The position numbers and the translations under genes are program-made. A stretch of DNA of 21,346 nt, taken from a virus. The stretch spans positions 1-21,346 of IMG/VR virus record IMGVR_UViG_3300043449_001485; one strand, 5' to 3'. This document shows positions 1 to 8,411 of the stretch, in pieces (the stretch's first letter is position 1; each line of letters starts with the position of its first letter). Under the pieces are notes generated by a model. It was given only the letters and a program-made list of their open reading frames with translations, was not told the origin of the DNA and did not search any database.

Positions 1-1299
1 GTTGCCGGACACCGAGATGGCCCAGGTGCCGGTCGCGTTGGCGCCACCCGTCGAGGGTGCGCCGACTGTGTTGTAACTGATCGTGCGAGCGACACCGCCG
101 TCAAAAGAAGTGCCAGAACCGACGCCTGCGCCACCGTTGTTGAAGGTGAGCGCGGCCGTCGTGCTGGCGGTGACAGTGATGTTGGCGCTTCCGTTGAAGG
201 AAACGCCGTTGATGGTTCGTGCGGTTTGAAGCGTCGTGGCGGTCGCTGCGTTGCCGGTCGTGCTCTGGTTCAGAGTCGCGATGTAGCCTGCGGCGATCAC
301 GCCACCGTTCCACACCGAGCCCGTGCCAAGCGTTTTGTTGGTCAGGGTCTGTGTCGAATCGGTGTTGACCTGAATCTTGCTGCCGGCCGAGGTGCCGAGC
401 ACGATCACGTCATCGTCTGTATCCCATTCGATACGCCCTTCGGCGGTCGGTGCGGCGGTTGTCGATTGAACCAGCGTGATGGCTGTGCCGGTGATGGTGC
501 CGCCCGTGATGGCAACCGCCGATGCGGCCTGCGTGCCCATCGACGAGATGCCCAGGTTGGTGCGAGCCGTTGCTGCATCAGCAGCGCCCGTACCACCGTA
601 CGCAACGGCGACGGCCGTACCGTTCCAGGTCGAGCCGGAACCGAGTGTCTTGTTGGTGAGCGACTGGGTGTTGTCGGTGTTGACGAGCGTCTTGGTGCCC
701 GCGCCGGTGCCGATCTTCAGCACATCGTCGTCAGTGTCCCACTCGATGACGCCCTCGCCTGTCGGCGCGGCGGTCGTGGATTGCTTGATCGTGAGCGTGA
801 CGCCCGAGATCGATCCTCCCGTGATGGCGACGGCGCCAGCACCTTGCGTGGCCATCGTGCCAAGCGCAGCGGTCGTGACGGCGGTAATCAGGCCCTTGCC
901 GTTGACCGTGATGACCGGCACTGCGGCTGTCGATCCGAACGAGCCGACGTTGGAGTTGACCGTGGGCAGCGTGGTGGCGATCGACAGGTTGGCAGAACCC
1001 GTCCAGGTGGCGGAGGTTGCCGTTACGTCACCCGTGAGCGACACTGTTCGGCCAGTTGACCAGGCGTTGGCGGTGGCCACGTTGATGCCGTAAGTGCCGG
1101 CGAGATCGGCCCAGGACGTGCCGTTGTACTTCTCCCACTTCGAGGACGCCGAGGTCCAGCGAATGGTGTTGGTCGGCGCGTTCGTGACAGTCGTCACCGC
1201 CGGGTCCAGGCCATAGGCGAGGTCGTCCAACCGAGCGTCCAGCTCAGTGGTGTAGTTCACATACGTGGACGCTGTTGTTGGAAGTTGCCAGTTTGCCAT
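1..1299 (-). CDS. Tail fibre protein, N-terminal 433 residues (gene runs off left edge)
   Basis: An open frame of 433 codons begins at an ATG (MANWQLPTTASTYVNYTTEL) and stays open to base 1, so the C-terminus lies outside the window. The start is preceded by a GAGAG Shine-Dalgarno-like stretch and lies 46 nt after the J stop. The protein is rich in Gly, Thr, Ala and Ser and shows motifs common in phage fibres: TLTNKTLG twice (TQSLTNKTLG, TQTLTNKTLG), YGGTG followed by ARTNLG, and IEWDTDDDV twice. Two internal copies of an 81-residue unit are present. No enzymatic motif is visible. In lambda-type phages side tail fibres follow J and bind host surface polysaccharide or protein; that role here is inferred from position and composition. 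The receptor-binding part would be in the missing C-terminus. It probably has its own promoter overlapping the end of J. Confidence 0.85.
   Translation of the reverse strand, partial: MANWQLPTTASTYVNYTTELDARLDDLAYGLDPAVTTVTNAPTNTIRWTSASSKWEKYNGTSWADLAGTYGINVATANAWSTGRTVSLTGDVTATSATWTGSANLSIATTLPTVNSNVGSFGSTAAVPVITVNGKGLITAVTTAALGTMATQGAGAVAITGGSISGVTLTIKQSTTAAPTGEGVIEWDTDDDVLKIGTGAGTKTLVNTDNTQSLTNKTLGSGSTWNGTAVAVAYGGTGAADAATARTNLGISSMGTQAASAVAITGGTITGTAITLVQSTTAAPTAEGRIEWDTDDDVIVLGTSAGSKIQVNTDSTQTLTNKTLGTGSVWNGGVIAAGYIATLNQSTTGNAATATTLQTARTINGVSFNGSANITVTASTTAALTFNNGGAGVGSGTSFDGGVARTISYNTVGAPSTGGANATGTWAISVSGN
304..861 (-). repeat. Two direct copies of an 81-codon unit inside the tail fibre gene
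   Basis: Copy one spans about 619..861 and copy two about 304..546, each exactly 81 codons, with a period of 105 codons. Both carry AVAITGG, QSTTAAPT, EWDTDDDV, NTD.TQ.LTNKTLG and end in WNG. Both copies are in frame and diverged at the protein level, as expected for an old intragenic duplication rather than an assembly error. Confidence 0.85.
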
Positions 1300-1320
1300 G
1301 TGTATTTCTCTCGGTGTCCG

Positions 1321-1349
1321 ATGTTACGTCACGAATGACTTATGGTCAA
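1321..1349 (-). promoter_or_regulatory. Candidate promoter for the tail fibre gene
   Basis: The minus strand reads TTGACC, 17 nt, TAACAT, a good sigma70-like pair. The -35 overlaps the stop codon of J. The spacer holds the dyad AGTCA-TTCG-TGACG directly before the -10, like the site at 18976..19004. The predicted start would fall about 15 nt before the fibre ATG, giving a very short leader. Not experimentally shown. Confidence 0.5.
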
Positions 1350-4300
1350 TAGCCTTTGACCGACCACGAGAAGGCGCCACCCACGCGGTTGCCTGCCCCA
1401 TCGTAGAGCAAGACCTTGAAGCCGGCGGCGTTTGGAGTGTCCACGAAGTCGTAGAGGCCGTAGCGGGCGCTCGAGCCGGCGGCGGGTGAAATCTCGACGG
1501 CCGTGATGTCGATGAACGGCGTGCCGAACCGGATCATCGTGCCTGCGCCATCGGGTACTCGCACGCCGAAGCTGTTGTTGGGGTTCACGCCAGTCAGCGA
1601 CACGCCGTTGATGATCGCGTCATTGCCAGAAACTGCATCGGTCGCGCTGGCGGTATTCATACCGGCCTCGTTGCGAACTTTGGTATCCAGTTTCACGTTC
1701 AATTTAGTGATTCGGTACAGCGAAAGGTTGTCACCCGTCACAGTCAGGCGCACCTTCACGTAGCGGAAGTTGTTCACGAACACCGACGAGATGCCGTTGT
1801 AGTCCGTCCAGGCGTCACCAGCGTTCAGCTTCACGCTGATGTTGATGGTGATCGCAGGGTTGCCCGCCACGACCGAGCCAGTTGGCGTGACCGTGACCTT
1901 GGTGCCACCGATCGGGGTGCCGTAGTCGATCACCTCTTCGTAGTAGCCGGGGCTGTTCGCAGGCTGGATGAAGACGGGGTAGCCGGCTGCAATCTGCGCG
2001 TTCGGCGTTGTCCACGAGCGGCTCGTGAAGTGCTGCTCGAAGGTCTCCGTCGTGTTCACTGGCAGGATGTAGCTGCCGTCGGTGTCCAGGTACATGTTGG
2101 ACTTGGTGCCGTTGAACGTGGAGTCGTTGTTCGCCTTCAGCGCGTAGTCAGGCGGCTGGCTCACGCTCGTCGTCACGTCACCCGGAGTGCCGATGTTGCC
2201 CGCGCTGTCCACGCCGGCCACCCAGTAGGTGTAGGTGCCTGCAACAGTCTCGAACACGGTCGTGAAGCCACCCGCCTTTTGGCCGATGGGCTCGGCGGTC
2301 GCCCAGGTGGGGCCGCGACGCAGCTCGTTCGTGACGACCGGAAGCGTGCCGCTTGGCTGAGTCCAGTACAGCAACACGTTGTTGTCCACGACCTGTTGCG
2401 TCAGAGACGGCTTGGAAGGCGCGGTGATGACCAGTGCGGCGGAACCTGCGGCACCGACGTTTCTATTCACGTCGATGGCAGCAACCCACCATGTCCGCGA
2501 GCCCACCCACTGAGCTTTGGTCGAGATGGTCGTACCCTTGACACGGCCCAGTACCGTGCCGGCGGCCCATGAGGTGCCATAGCGGATCTCGTACTCGTCG
2601 ATCGGCAGCGTGGATGATGGATCGGTCCAGTTCAGCTTGAACTCGTCCAGCGAGAACGAGCCGCTGACGGTTGGTGCGGTCGGTGCGGTGACGGAGACGG
2701 CGGTCGAGCCGGCGGTGCCGACGTTGCCGTTCACGTCACGGGCTGCGATCCAGTAGGTTCGACTGCCCAGCCACTCCACGGGGGCGCGGTAGGTGGTCGA
2801 GAGCGTTGTGGCGACGACCGTGCCAGCAGCCCATGAGGCGCCGTGACGAATCTCGTATTCGCGAATCGGAAGCGTCGAGTTGGGCGCAGTCCACGTCAAT
2901 TCAGCCTTTGCCACAACCACCGTCGAGGAGACGCTCGGGGCGCCTGGTGCCGATACGCTCGAGATCACGGAGGCGGACAGGCCGAACTGCTTGTTGGAAT
3001 CGACGGCCGTCACCCACAGTTTGCGATCGCCAAGCCAGGTGATGGGCAGGGTGATTGTCGTTGTGTTGGCCTTGCCGATGACCTCGCCCGTGTCCCAGTC
3101 GGTGCCGTGACGGATGTCATAGTACGAAATGTCCAGCGAACCATTGGCGGCGGACTGCCAGCTCAGAGTGACGTTGGCCTGCGAGATCGTTGCGGTCAGG
3201 CTGGTCGGCGCGTCGTACTTGACGAACGTGACCACTCGGCTGCCGGCGGGGCCGTAGCTGCCGGCCGTATCGACCGCTGCCACAAAGAAGGTCTTGCTCG
3301 ATGTCCAGTTGACTGGAACCGAGTAGAGGCGATCGGAGGTGATGCCGACCAGCGATGCGGTCGCCCACGTTGCTCCCTCGCGCACTTCGTAGTGGCGAAT
3401 CGGCAACGAGCCAGTGCTTGGTGCCGCCCAGGTCAGGATAGCGTTGCCGTCCTTGAACTGGTGCGCGACGCTCACGGCGCCTGGAACCCCGATGGTGTTG
3501 ATGTAGGTGCCGATCGGGCCCTGGTTGCCGTTGATGTCGGTTGCCCGAGCCGTGAAGGTTGCCGATTCGGCCCAGCTCACCTCGAGGGTCAGGGTGTTCG
3601 TGTATGCCTTGCCGACCACAGTGCCCGTCGTCCAGTCGGCGCCACGACGCACTTCGTAGAAGTCGATCGGCAGGGTTTCGGCCGAGTCAGCCCACGAGAT
3701 CGTGATCTGGCTCTGGTTGTAGACGGCGCCGAAACTTGCAGGAGCTCGAGGCGCAAGAACCGTCAGAGCGCGGCTGCCGGCGGTGCCGACGTTGCCATTG
3801 AGGTCGATGCCCGCCACCCAGAAGGTGCGCGAACCCAGCCATGTGATGGGGATCGTCAACTGGTTGCCGTTGATGGTGCCGATCTTCACGCCGTTGGCGA
3901 AGCTCGAACCGTAGCGAACCTCGTATGCGGAGATCGGCAGGCTGGACGTGGGGGTTGTCCACTCCAGGATGTAGTTCGTTGCCTTCTGCGAGTTCGAGAG
4001 CGTTGGTGCTGTGGGGAGCGCGAAGACGGCGCTCACCGAGGTTGCCGTGCCCACACTGCCCGCAATGTCCACTGCCGCAACCCACATCAGTTGCGTGGTG
4101 GTCCATGTGACGCGCGTCTTGTAGCTCAGGTCGGTGGTTGTGCCGACATCGACAGCGGTCGCCCAGGTGGCGCCTCGCTTGACGATGTAGTGCTTGATGG
4201 GCAGCGAGCCAGCCGTTGCGGCACCCCAACTCACGACGATGTCGGCGAGTGAGTACGCATAGGTGGGCGTCACGGTGCCAGGTGCGGCGGTCGTGACCGA

Positions 4301-7081
4301 CACTCGGGTTGCCGTTGCGCTGTAATTGCCGTTCGTGTCGATCGCCTTGATGAGCCACTGGTACGTGCCCGATGCGGCGGGCGGCACTTGGTAGGTGGTG
4401 AGTGGCGTCTCGATCAGCTTCGTTGCGGCTTCCCAGGACTGGCCAGCCACCGTGCAGGTGCGGACTTCGTACGCCTTCACGTCTTCGTCAGCGATCGGCA
4501 CCCAGGACAGCTCGATGCCTTGCGCGTTCGGCGCGGCGAAGAACTGGCTCACGTTGGACGGAGGTGTCAGCTTTCCGACAACCGTGTAGGTGCCGGTGGC
4601 GCTGCCCGATCGCTTACCGAGCGGGTTGATACCGACGACCGAGACCTCGTAGGTGCCCACGGCGACGTTGGGCACTTCGTAGGACAGGCCGTCGCTGACT
4701 CGCACGGTTGTCCAATTGCTCGCGTTGCCGGCGCTCACGCCACGATAGGCGACTTCGTACTGGGTCGAGTCGCCATACCAGAAGATCATCAGCTTGTTGG
4801 CGAACACGCCAGGTGCTGCCTTGTAACGAGCCTCGGTCACGTACAGTTGCGCGGGCGTCTGCACGAATGTGGCGTCGATGATCGATGTCTTGCGATCCTG
4901 GAGCGCCCAGCCCTGCTCGATGGCGTTGAACTTTGTGGGGTTGTGCTCGAGCGCGGCGATGTCGAACTCGGAGGGGTTCTGACCCTGGGACACGCCGATG
5001 ACGCGAGCCAGGACAGGCTCGAGGTTGGGCTCCGACATCATCCACACGGCGTTCGCGACTGGCGTCTGCGTCAGGGGCGCAGACCACGTCACGGTCGAGT
5101 GAGTACCGGAACTCTGAAAGAGCTGGCGATCCGCGAACGAGCCGTCCGGCATCATGATCGAGATCGTTGTCGGTCCCGTGATCGTTGCCGGATTGTCGAG
5201 CGTGGCGCTTGTGGAGGTCGAAGACACCAACCGACCTGCCGATCGGCGGCCGGCGCGGTTGGGGTCGTGAATCTTGATGATGTTGCCAGGCATCACGAAT
5301 GCCGAGTCCAGACCCACGCGGAAGCTGATGAGGTCGGACTCGTACTTCTCGGTATAGAGAATCCACTTGCCTACGCGAGTGGCCTGGCCACGAGATGTGC
5401 AGCCGAACGCCAGCGTGTCGATCTTGCGAACGCCATAAAGCGCCACGAGCTCGGCATCCTCGACGTACTCGACGCGCTGCTTGTAGTTGTCCTGCGGGTC
5501 GTTCCAGGTGACGTGAACGACGCTGTGACGATCCTTGCGAGCGCTGCCCGAGTAGCTGAACTCGCCGTCGATCACGTTCGCTGCCGTGTAGAGCATCGTC
5601 GGATCGGCGGGCGCGTCCTGCGTGAAGTTGACCATGCCGCCGTCCCAGAAGCCCATGCCCCGGAAGACGGACGCGATGTCCGACACCAGCTTGTAGGACT
5701 CGCTCGAGTTGGCGATGACCGTGTTCAGCGTGAAGCGAGGCTCGGTTCCGCCAAAGCCGTCTGGCACCAGCTCGTCGCAGTAGCGGCCGATCGTGTAGAG
5801 GGTCGCCTTGTCAACCTGCGAGTCCGAGATGAAGTTGCCCAGTCCGTAGCGCTTGTGGGTCAGAACGTCGAACATGATCCAGGCAGGATTGTTCGAGATG
5901 GCGTACTTGAATGTGCCGTTCCAGACGCCCGAGTAGGTGCGGCTGACGGGGTCGTAGTTGACCGGAACGCGAATGTAGAGCCCGTCCACCAAGTACGAGC
6001 GGCTTGGAATGGAGCCGCCGAACTGCTCGGAGTCCAGGCGAATCCCGAAGAGCGCCGAGTTGGGGTACGCCATGTTCAGCGAGACGATCTCGGCGTACGA
6101 GTCCAGGTACAGGTCGTTCTGAACGAGCGCCGAAGTCGAGTCGGCCGTGATGCGGCTTACTCGGATGCGTGTGTTGGGGCCGGGTGTCAGTCGCAGAACA
6201 TGGCTGCGCTGGTAGCGCGAGCGGCTCTTGCCGGAGATGGTGACGGTCGTCGTGCCAGCCTTCGAGAGCAAAGGCTGCGTTGTCATGCCGGTCATCCAGT
6301 TCTGGGTTGGCACGGCTGCTTGAACGAAGCCGCCCTGACTGGAGTTTCCGACGACGACGAATCGCACCTTGTTGTACTGGGATTCGACCGTGTAGGAGTC
6401 GCCCAGGATCGAGTATCCGAACTCGTCTGCCGAGTACGAAATCTGCATGGCCTTCGGTGCGCCAATGTTCTGCCAGCTTGTGCCGTTGAACTCTTGGGGC
6501 TGAACTGTGATCGTGGCGTATTCGACGACCGTCGAGGTCGCGACGATGGTGGCTCGAAGGCCGTAGTACGCCGCGCTCGGGGCGTTTGCGGTCAGGTAGC
6601 CGCCCTCAGTAGCCCAGCTTCCGGACTCCACCCAGACGTAGTCGGCGTACTGCTCGGCCCAGGTTGCGCCGTTGTTGGTCGAGACCTCGAACTTGTACTG
6701 GACGGTCGCACCCGTGATGTCGCCATTCTCACCATTGGTGGTGGTGAGGCTCGGGGTGCTGACGATGACCCGCACGGCGTCCGCATCGGAGCGGCTCACC
6801 GAGAAGGTGTAGGGCGTGGTGGTCTTGATCTGGGCGCTGACGCTGTATGGCGACTCGATGTAGTTGCCATATCCAGGCATGACGGGCTGATCGTTGATGC
6901 CGCCTCGAATGTCCCAGCTCACACCTTGGAAGTTCTTTGTGCCGTTCTGGTTCTCGACAGGCGTGTTGTTCAGGTAGACGCTCTTCAGCCCATTTACCAG
7001 ACCGCCGATAGGGCCCTCACCCAGCAAATCCAAGATTGCCAGGGTTGCCTTTGACCGCAGTGAGTCTTTTGATTCGTTCAT
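1346..7081 (-). CDS. J: Tail tip attachment / host specificity protein, gpJ-like, 1911 residues
   Basis: This is the central tail-tip protein, which in lambda closes the distal end of the tube and binds the host receptor. The N-terminus (LLGEGPIGGLVNGLKSVYLNNTPVE) matches the usual gpJ opening. Further gpJ hallmarks follow in order: SYAEIVSLN, DSEQFG, YSGVWNGTF, VPDGFGGTEPR near residue 440, a conserved VTWNDP segment, and FGCTSRGQA near 560. From about residue 838 to 1643 there are nine fibronectin-III-like repeats, preceded by one more diverged copy (about 731-837). The last 270 residues form an unrelated beta-rich region with ITAVEISPAAGS near the end. Lambda gpJ is 1132 residues, so this protein is much longer, mainly from the repeats. 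The start overlaps the I stop by 4 nt (ATGA), implying translational coupling. Receptor unknown. Confidence 0.96.
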   Translation of the reverse strand: MNESKDSLRSKATLAILDLLGEGPIGGLVNGLKSVYLNNTPVENQNGTKNFQGVSWDIRGGINDQPVMPGYGNYIESPYSVSAQIKTTTPYTFSVSRSDADAVRVIVSTPSLTTTNGENGDITGATVQYKFEVSTNNGATWAEQYADYVWVESGSWATEGGYLTANAPSAAYYGLRATIVATSTVVEYATITVQPQEFNGTSWQNIGAPKAMQISYSADEFGYSILGDSYTVESQYNKVRFVVVGNSSQGGFVQAAVPTQNWMTGMTTQPLLSKAGTTTVTISGKSRSRYQRSHVLRLTPGPNTRIRVSRITADSTSALVQNDLYLDSYAEIVSLNMAYPNSALFGIRLDSEQFGGSIPSRSYLVDGLYIRVPVNYDPVSRTYSGVWNGTFKYAISNNPAWIMFDVLTHKRYGLGNFISDSQVDKATLYTIGRYCDELVPDGFGGTEPRFTLNTVIANSSESYKLVSDIASVFRGMGFWDGGMVNFTQDAPADPTMLYTAANVIDGEFSYSGSARKDRHSVVHVTWNDPQDNYKQRVEYVEDAELVALYGVRKIDTLAFGCTSRGQATRVGKWILYTEKYESDLISFRVGLDSAFVMPGNIIKIHDPNRAGRRSAGRLVSSTSTSATLDNPATITGPTTISIMMPDGSFADRQLFQSSGTHSTVTWSAPLTQTPVANAVWMMSEPNLEPVLARVIGVSQGQNPSEFDIAALEHNPTKFNAIEQGWALQDRKTSIIDATFVQTPAQLYVTEARYKAAPGVFANKLMIFWYGDSTQYEVAYRGVSAGNASNWTTVRVSDGLSYEVPNVAVGTYEVSVVGINPLGKRSGSATGTYTVVGKLTPPSNVSQFFAAPNAQGIELSWVPIADEDVKAYEVRTCTVAGQSWEAATKLIETPLTTYQVPPAASGTYQWLIKAIDTNGNYSATATRVSVTTAAPGTVTPTYAYSLADIVVSWGAATAGSLPIKHYIVKRGATWATAVDVGTTTDLSYKTRVTWTTTQLMWVAAVDIAGSVGTATSVSAVFALPTAPTLSNSQKATNYILEWTTPTSSLPISAYEVRYGSSFANGVKIGTINGNQLTIPITWLGSRTFWVAGIDLNGNVGTAGSRALTVLAPRAPASFGAVYNQSQITISWADSAETLPIDFYEVRRGADWTTGTVVGKAYTNTLTLEVSWAESATFTARATDINGNQGPIGTYINTIGVPGAVSVAHQFKDGNAILTWAAPSTGSLPIRHYEVREGATWATASLVGITSDRLYSVPVNWTSSKTFFVAAVDTAGSYGPAGSRVVTFVKYDAPTSLTATISQANVTLSWQSAANGSLDISYYDIRHGTDWDTGEVIGKANTTTITLPITWLGDRKLWVTAVDSNKQFGLSASVISSVSAPGAPSVSSTVVVAKAELTWTAPNSTLPIREYEIRHGASWAAGTVVATTLSTTYRAPVEWLGSRTYWIAARDVNGNVGTAGSTAVSVTAPTAPTVSGSFSLDEFKLNWTDPSSTLPIDEYEIRYGTSWAAGTVLGRVKGTTISTKAQWVGSRTWWVAAIDVNRNVGAAGSAALVITAPSKPSLTQQVVDNNVLLYWTQPSGTLPVVTNELRRGPTWATAEPIGQKAGGFTTVFETVAGTYTYWVAGVDSAGNIGTPGDVTTSVSQPPDYALKANNDSTFNGTKSNMYLDTDGSYILPVNTTETFEQHFTSRSWTTPNAQIAAGYPVFIQPANSPGYYEEVIDYGTPIGGTKVTVTPTGSVVAGNPAITINISVKLNAGDAWTDYNGISSVFVNNFRYVKVRLTVTGDNLSLYRITKLNVKLDTKVRNEAGMNTASATDAVSGNDAIINGVSLTGVNPNNSFGVRVPDGAGTMIRFGTPFIDITAVEISPAAGSSARYGLYDFVDTPNAAGFKVLLYDGAGNRVGGAFSWSVKGY
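2150..4570 (-). repeat. Array of nine fibronectin-III-like repeats in J
   Basis: Nine consecutive units of about 89 residues each carry the pattern LPI..YE.R.G..W..G..VG, then W.GSRT.WVAA.D.NGNVG.AGS, and a Pro-rich joint such as APTAPT. Repeats 7 and 8 are the most alike; repeats 1 and 9 are the most diverged. The array lies between the conserved tip domain and the C-terminal region and probably forms an extended rod. Confidence 0.88.
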
Positions 7082-7659
7082 GGTGCGATCTCGTCAACGG
7101 AAATGGACGCGGAAATGGGGTGTGACCCCGTCAGCACGCGGCCATAGATCAATGGGATGGGGCGACCCTGCATCTCCGTGTTCACGGCGCCATCGAAGTA
7201 GAATGACTTGGCCGAGTCTTCGTTGGAGCCGTCAGGCAGCTTGGGGCGGGGGCTCAGAATCTCGATCACGCCACTCAGAGCGAGCGAGACGCCGGCCTGG
7301 AACATGAACTTGCTCCAGGGGCCAGGAACGTAGAACGAGCCGATAATCAGCAGCGCCCCGACGATGACCTTCACCACGCCGCTGGAGCCCGCGACGGTCG
7401 GTGAGAAGCGAATCAGCTTGAGGTTGGTTCGGGTCGCGACGTAGGTGTCGTCATCGAGCGCCTCTTCGCGCCCGTCGTCATAGACGCAGATGACTCGGTA
7501 GGCGCTGTACTTGTCGCGGTTCTGGACGACCCAGCTCTTCAGGCCGGGTGAATTGGCTTCGATCATGCGAAGCGCTTCCGCAGGGCTGGAAACGTCGAGT
7601 TCCCATTCCTTGCCGAATTTCTTTCCCATGACGCCGTCCAGGCGAACTTTTGTCAGCAT
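7078..7659 (-). CDS. I: Tail tip assembly protein I, 193 residues
   Basis: The gene lies between K and J, exactly as gpI does in lambda. The first 85 residues form a small beta/alpha domain with a WVVQNRDKYSAYRV segment. Two hydrophobic stretches follow (about residues 95-111 and 118-136). The C-terminal stretch GRPIPLIYGRVLTGSHPISA is the typical gpI signature. In lambda gpI is needed for tail-tip assembly with J, L and K but is not found in the finished virion. The ATG overlaps the end of K by 7 nt and the stop overlaps the J start by 4 nt, consistent with coupled translation. The Shine-Dalgarno is weak. A promoter-like sequence inside K could give I and J extra transcription. Family assignment is secure; the molecular role is taken from lambda. 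Confidence 0.93.
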   Translation of the reverse strand: MLTKVRLDGVMGKKFGKEWELDVSSPAEALRMIEANSPGLKSWVVQNRDKYSAYRVICVYDDGREEALDDDTYVATRTNLKLIRFSPTVAGSSGVVKVIVGALLIIGSFYVPGPWSKFMFQAGVSLALSGVIEILSPRPKLPDGSNEDSAKSFYFDGAVNTEMQGRPIPLIYGRVLTGSHPISASISVDEIAP

Positions 7660-8411
7660 TTTGTCCGATGTCTGAGGTGCAGCTTGACCCTGGAGTACCA
7701 GTACGGCCCGAATGTCTCCCGCCTTGAAAGGCGGTTGACGAGGTGATGCAAAATTATATCACCCGTGACATACAACGCAACGTGATTCGCTTTGTCCGAA
7801 TCCATTGCAATGCAGACCACATCGCCTTCCTGAAACTGGCCATCTTCAACTTTTACGAACCCGACGGACTCGCACGTTGTTTCATCAAGAATGTCGAAGC
7901 CCTTTTGCCACCACTTGTTGATCCGAAGGTGGGCCATGCGCTCGAGCCGGATGCCGTACTCACGCTCGTAGTAGTCCGCGACGAGCGAATAGCAGTCGAA
8001 AGTTCCAAAGATGTAGGGGCGCCCCACGTAGTCCACCTTGAGGCCCGAGGGCTTGACCAAGTTGGTGCCCTCATGAACGAGGGAACCATCGACCATTCTG
8101 ATGCTCGAGATCAGCCAGGGCAGCTCCGATGCTTCGCAGCCGGCCAGGTCGGCTTCCGACGGCTCGAACGAGTCGTTGGGATGCGAGTGCCAGATGGCCA
8201 GAATCTCACCCTCGTCCTCGGCCCGCGCGTAGTCGGTGTGCGAGATCAGGAAGTGGAGCTCCGGCTGCTCGGCCGCATTCGTGCAGGGCATGAACTGGGC
8301 CTTCTTGCCCTTGCCAATGATGAAGCCGCACGCCTCCTGCGGAAAGCAGGCTTCGGCGTGCAGACGCATCGCGGCGGTCAGCGTGTCGTCAATCTGCTCC
8401 TCGGACAGCAC
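7653..8411 (-). CDS. K: Tail tip hydrolase K: JAMM peptidase plus NlpC/P60 domains, 252 residues
   Basis: Two enzymatic domains are visible. The N-terminal JAMM/MPN+ domain has the catalytic Glu in EACGFIIG (Glu26) and the zinc motif HSH-x7-S-x2-D (His75, His77, Ser85, Asp88). The C-terminal NlpC/P60 domain has the nucleophile Cys140 in FDCYSLV and His210 in NHVALYV, with His222/His223 as possible third residue. This two-domain arrangement is typical of lambda-type gpK, thought to process tail-tip components and/or cut peptidoglycan during entry. I chose the GTG at 8411: a GGAGG Shine-Dalgarno sits 8 nt upstream and the protein then begins at the family's usual place. The ATG at 8480 would overlap L by 92 nt and add a non-conserved leader. 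The gene overlaps L by 23 nt. An AT-rich patch near its 3' end holds a candidate promoter. Confidence 0.94.
   Translation of the reverse strand: MLSEEQIDDTLTAAMRLHAEACFPQEACGFIIGKGKKAQFMPCTNAAEQPELHFLISHTDYARAEDEGEILAIWHSHPNDSFEPSEADLAGCEASELPWLISSIRMVDGSLVHEGTNLVKPSGLKVDYVGRPYIFGTFDCYSLVADYYEREYGIRLERMAHLRINKWWQKGFDILDETTCESVGFVKVEDGQFQEGDVVCIAMDSDKANHVALYVTGDIILHHLVNRLSRRETFGPYWYSRVKLHLRHRTKC
7753..7780 (-). promoter_or_regulatory. Candidate promoter inside K, directed toward I and J
   Basis: The minus strand reads TTGCGT, 16 nt, TATAAT. The spacer ends with GTCA-CGGG-TGA directly before the -10, the same dyad form as the intergenic promoters. The -10 also lies within the inverted repeat GGTGAT..ATCACC (7742..7747 and 7758..7763). 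The AT-rich patch is unusual for the surrounding GC-rich coding sequence. Confidence 0.4.

Noticed and set aside
1015-1040. A further TCA-N4-TGA copy followed by GTAACG inside the fibre gene
   Set aside because: It encodes the common fibre motif LTGDVT and has no matching -35, so it is best explained by coding; it also shows that the motif has a background rate.
226-1093. Plus-strand open frames over the left end
   Set aside because: The minus frame here is open for 433 codons and has strong tail fibre motifs; the plus frames are shadows.
2843-4252. A 469-codon plus-strand open frame opposite the FN3 repeats, with its own repeated pattern
   Set aside because: The apparent repeats are only the reverse complement of the FN3 repeat array in J.
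4388-7054. An 888-codon plus-strand open frame opposite J
   Set aside because: Antisense shadow of J; no domain, no ribosome binding site of note, and J has clear family signatures in the same stretch.
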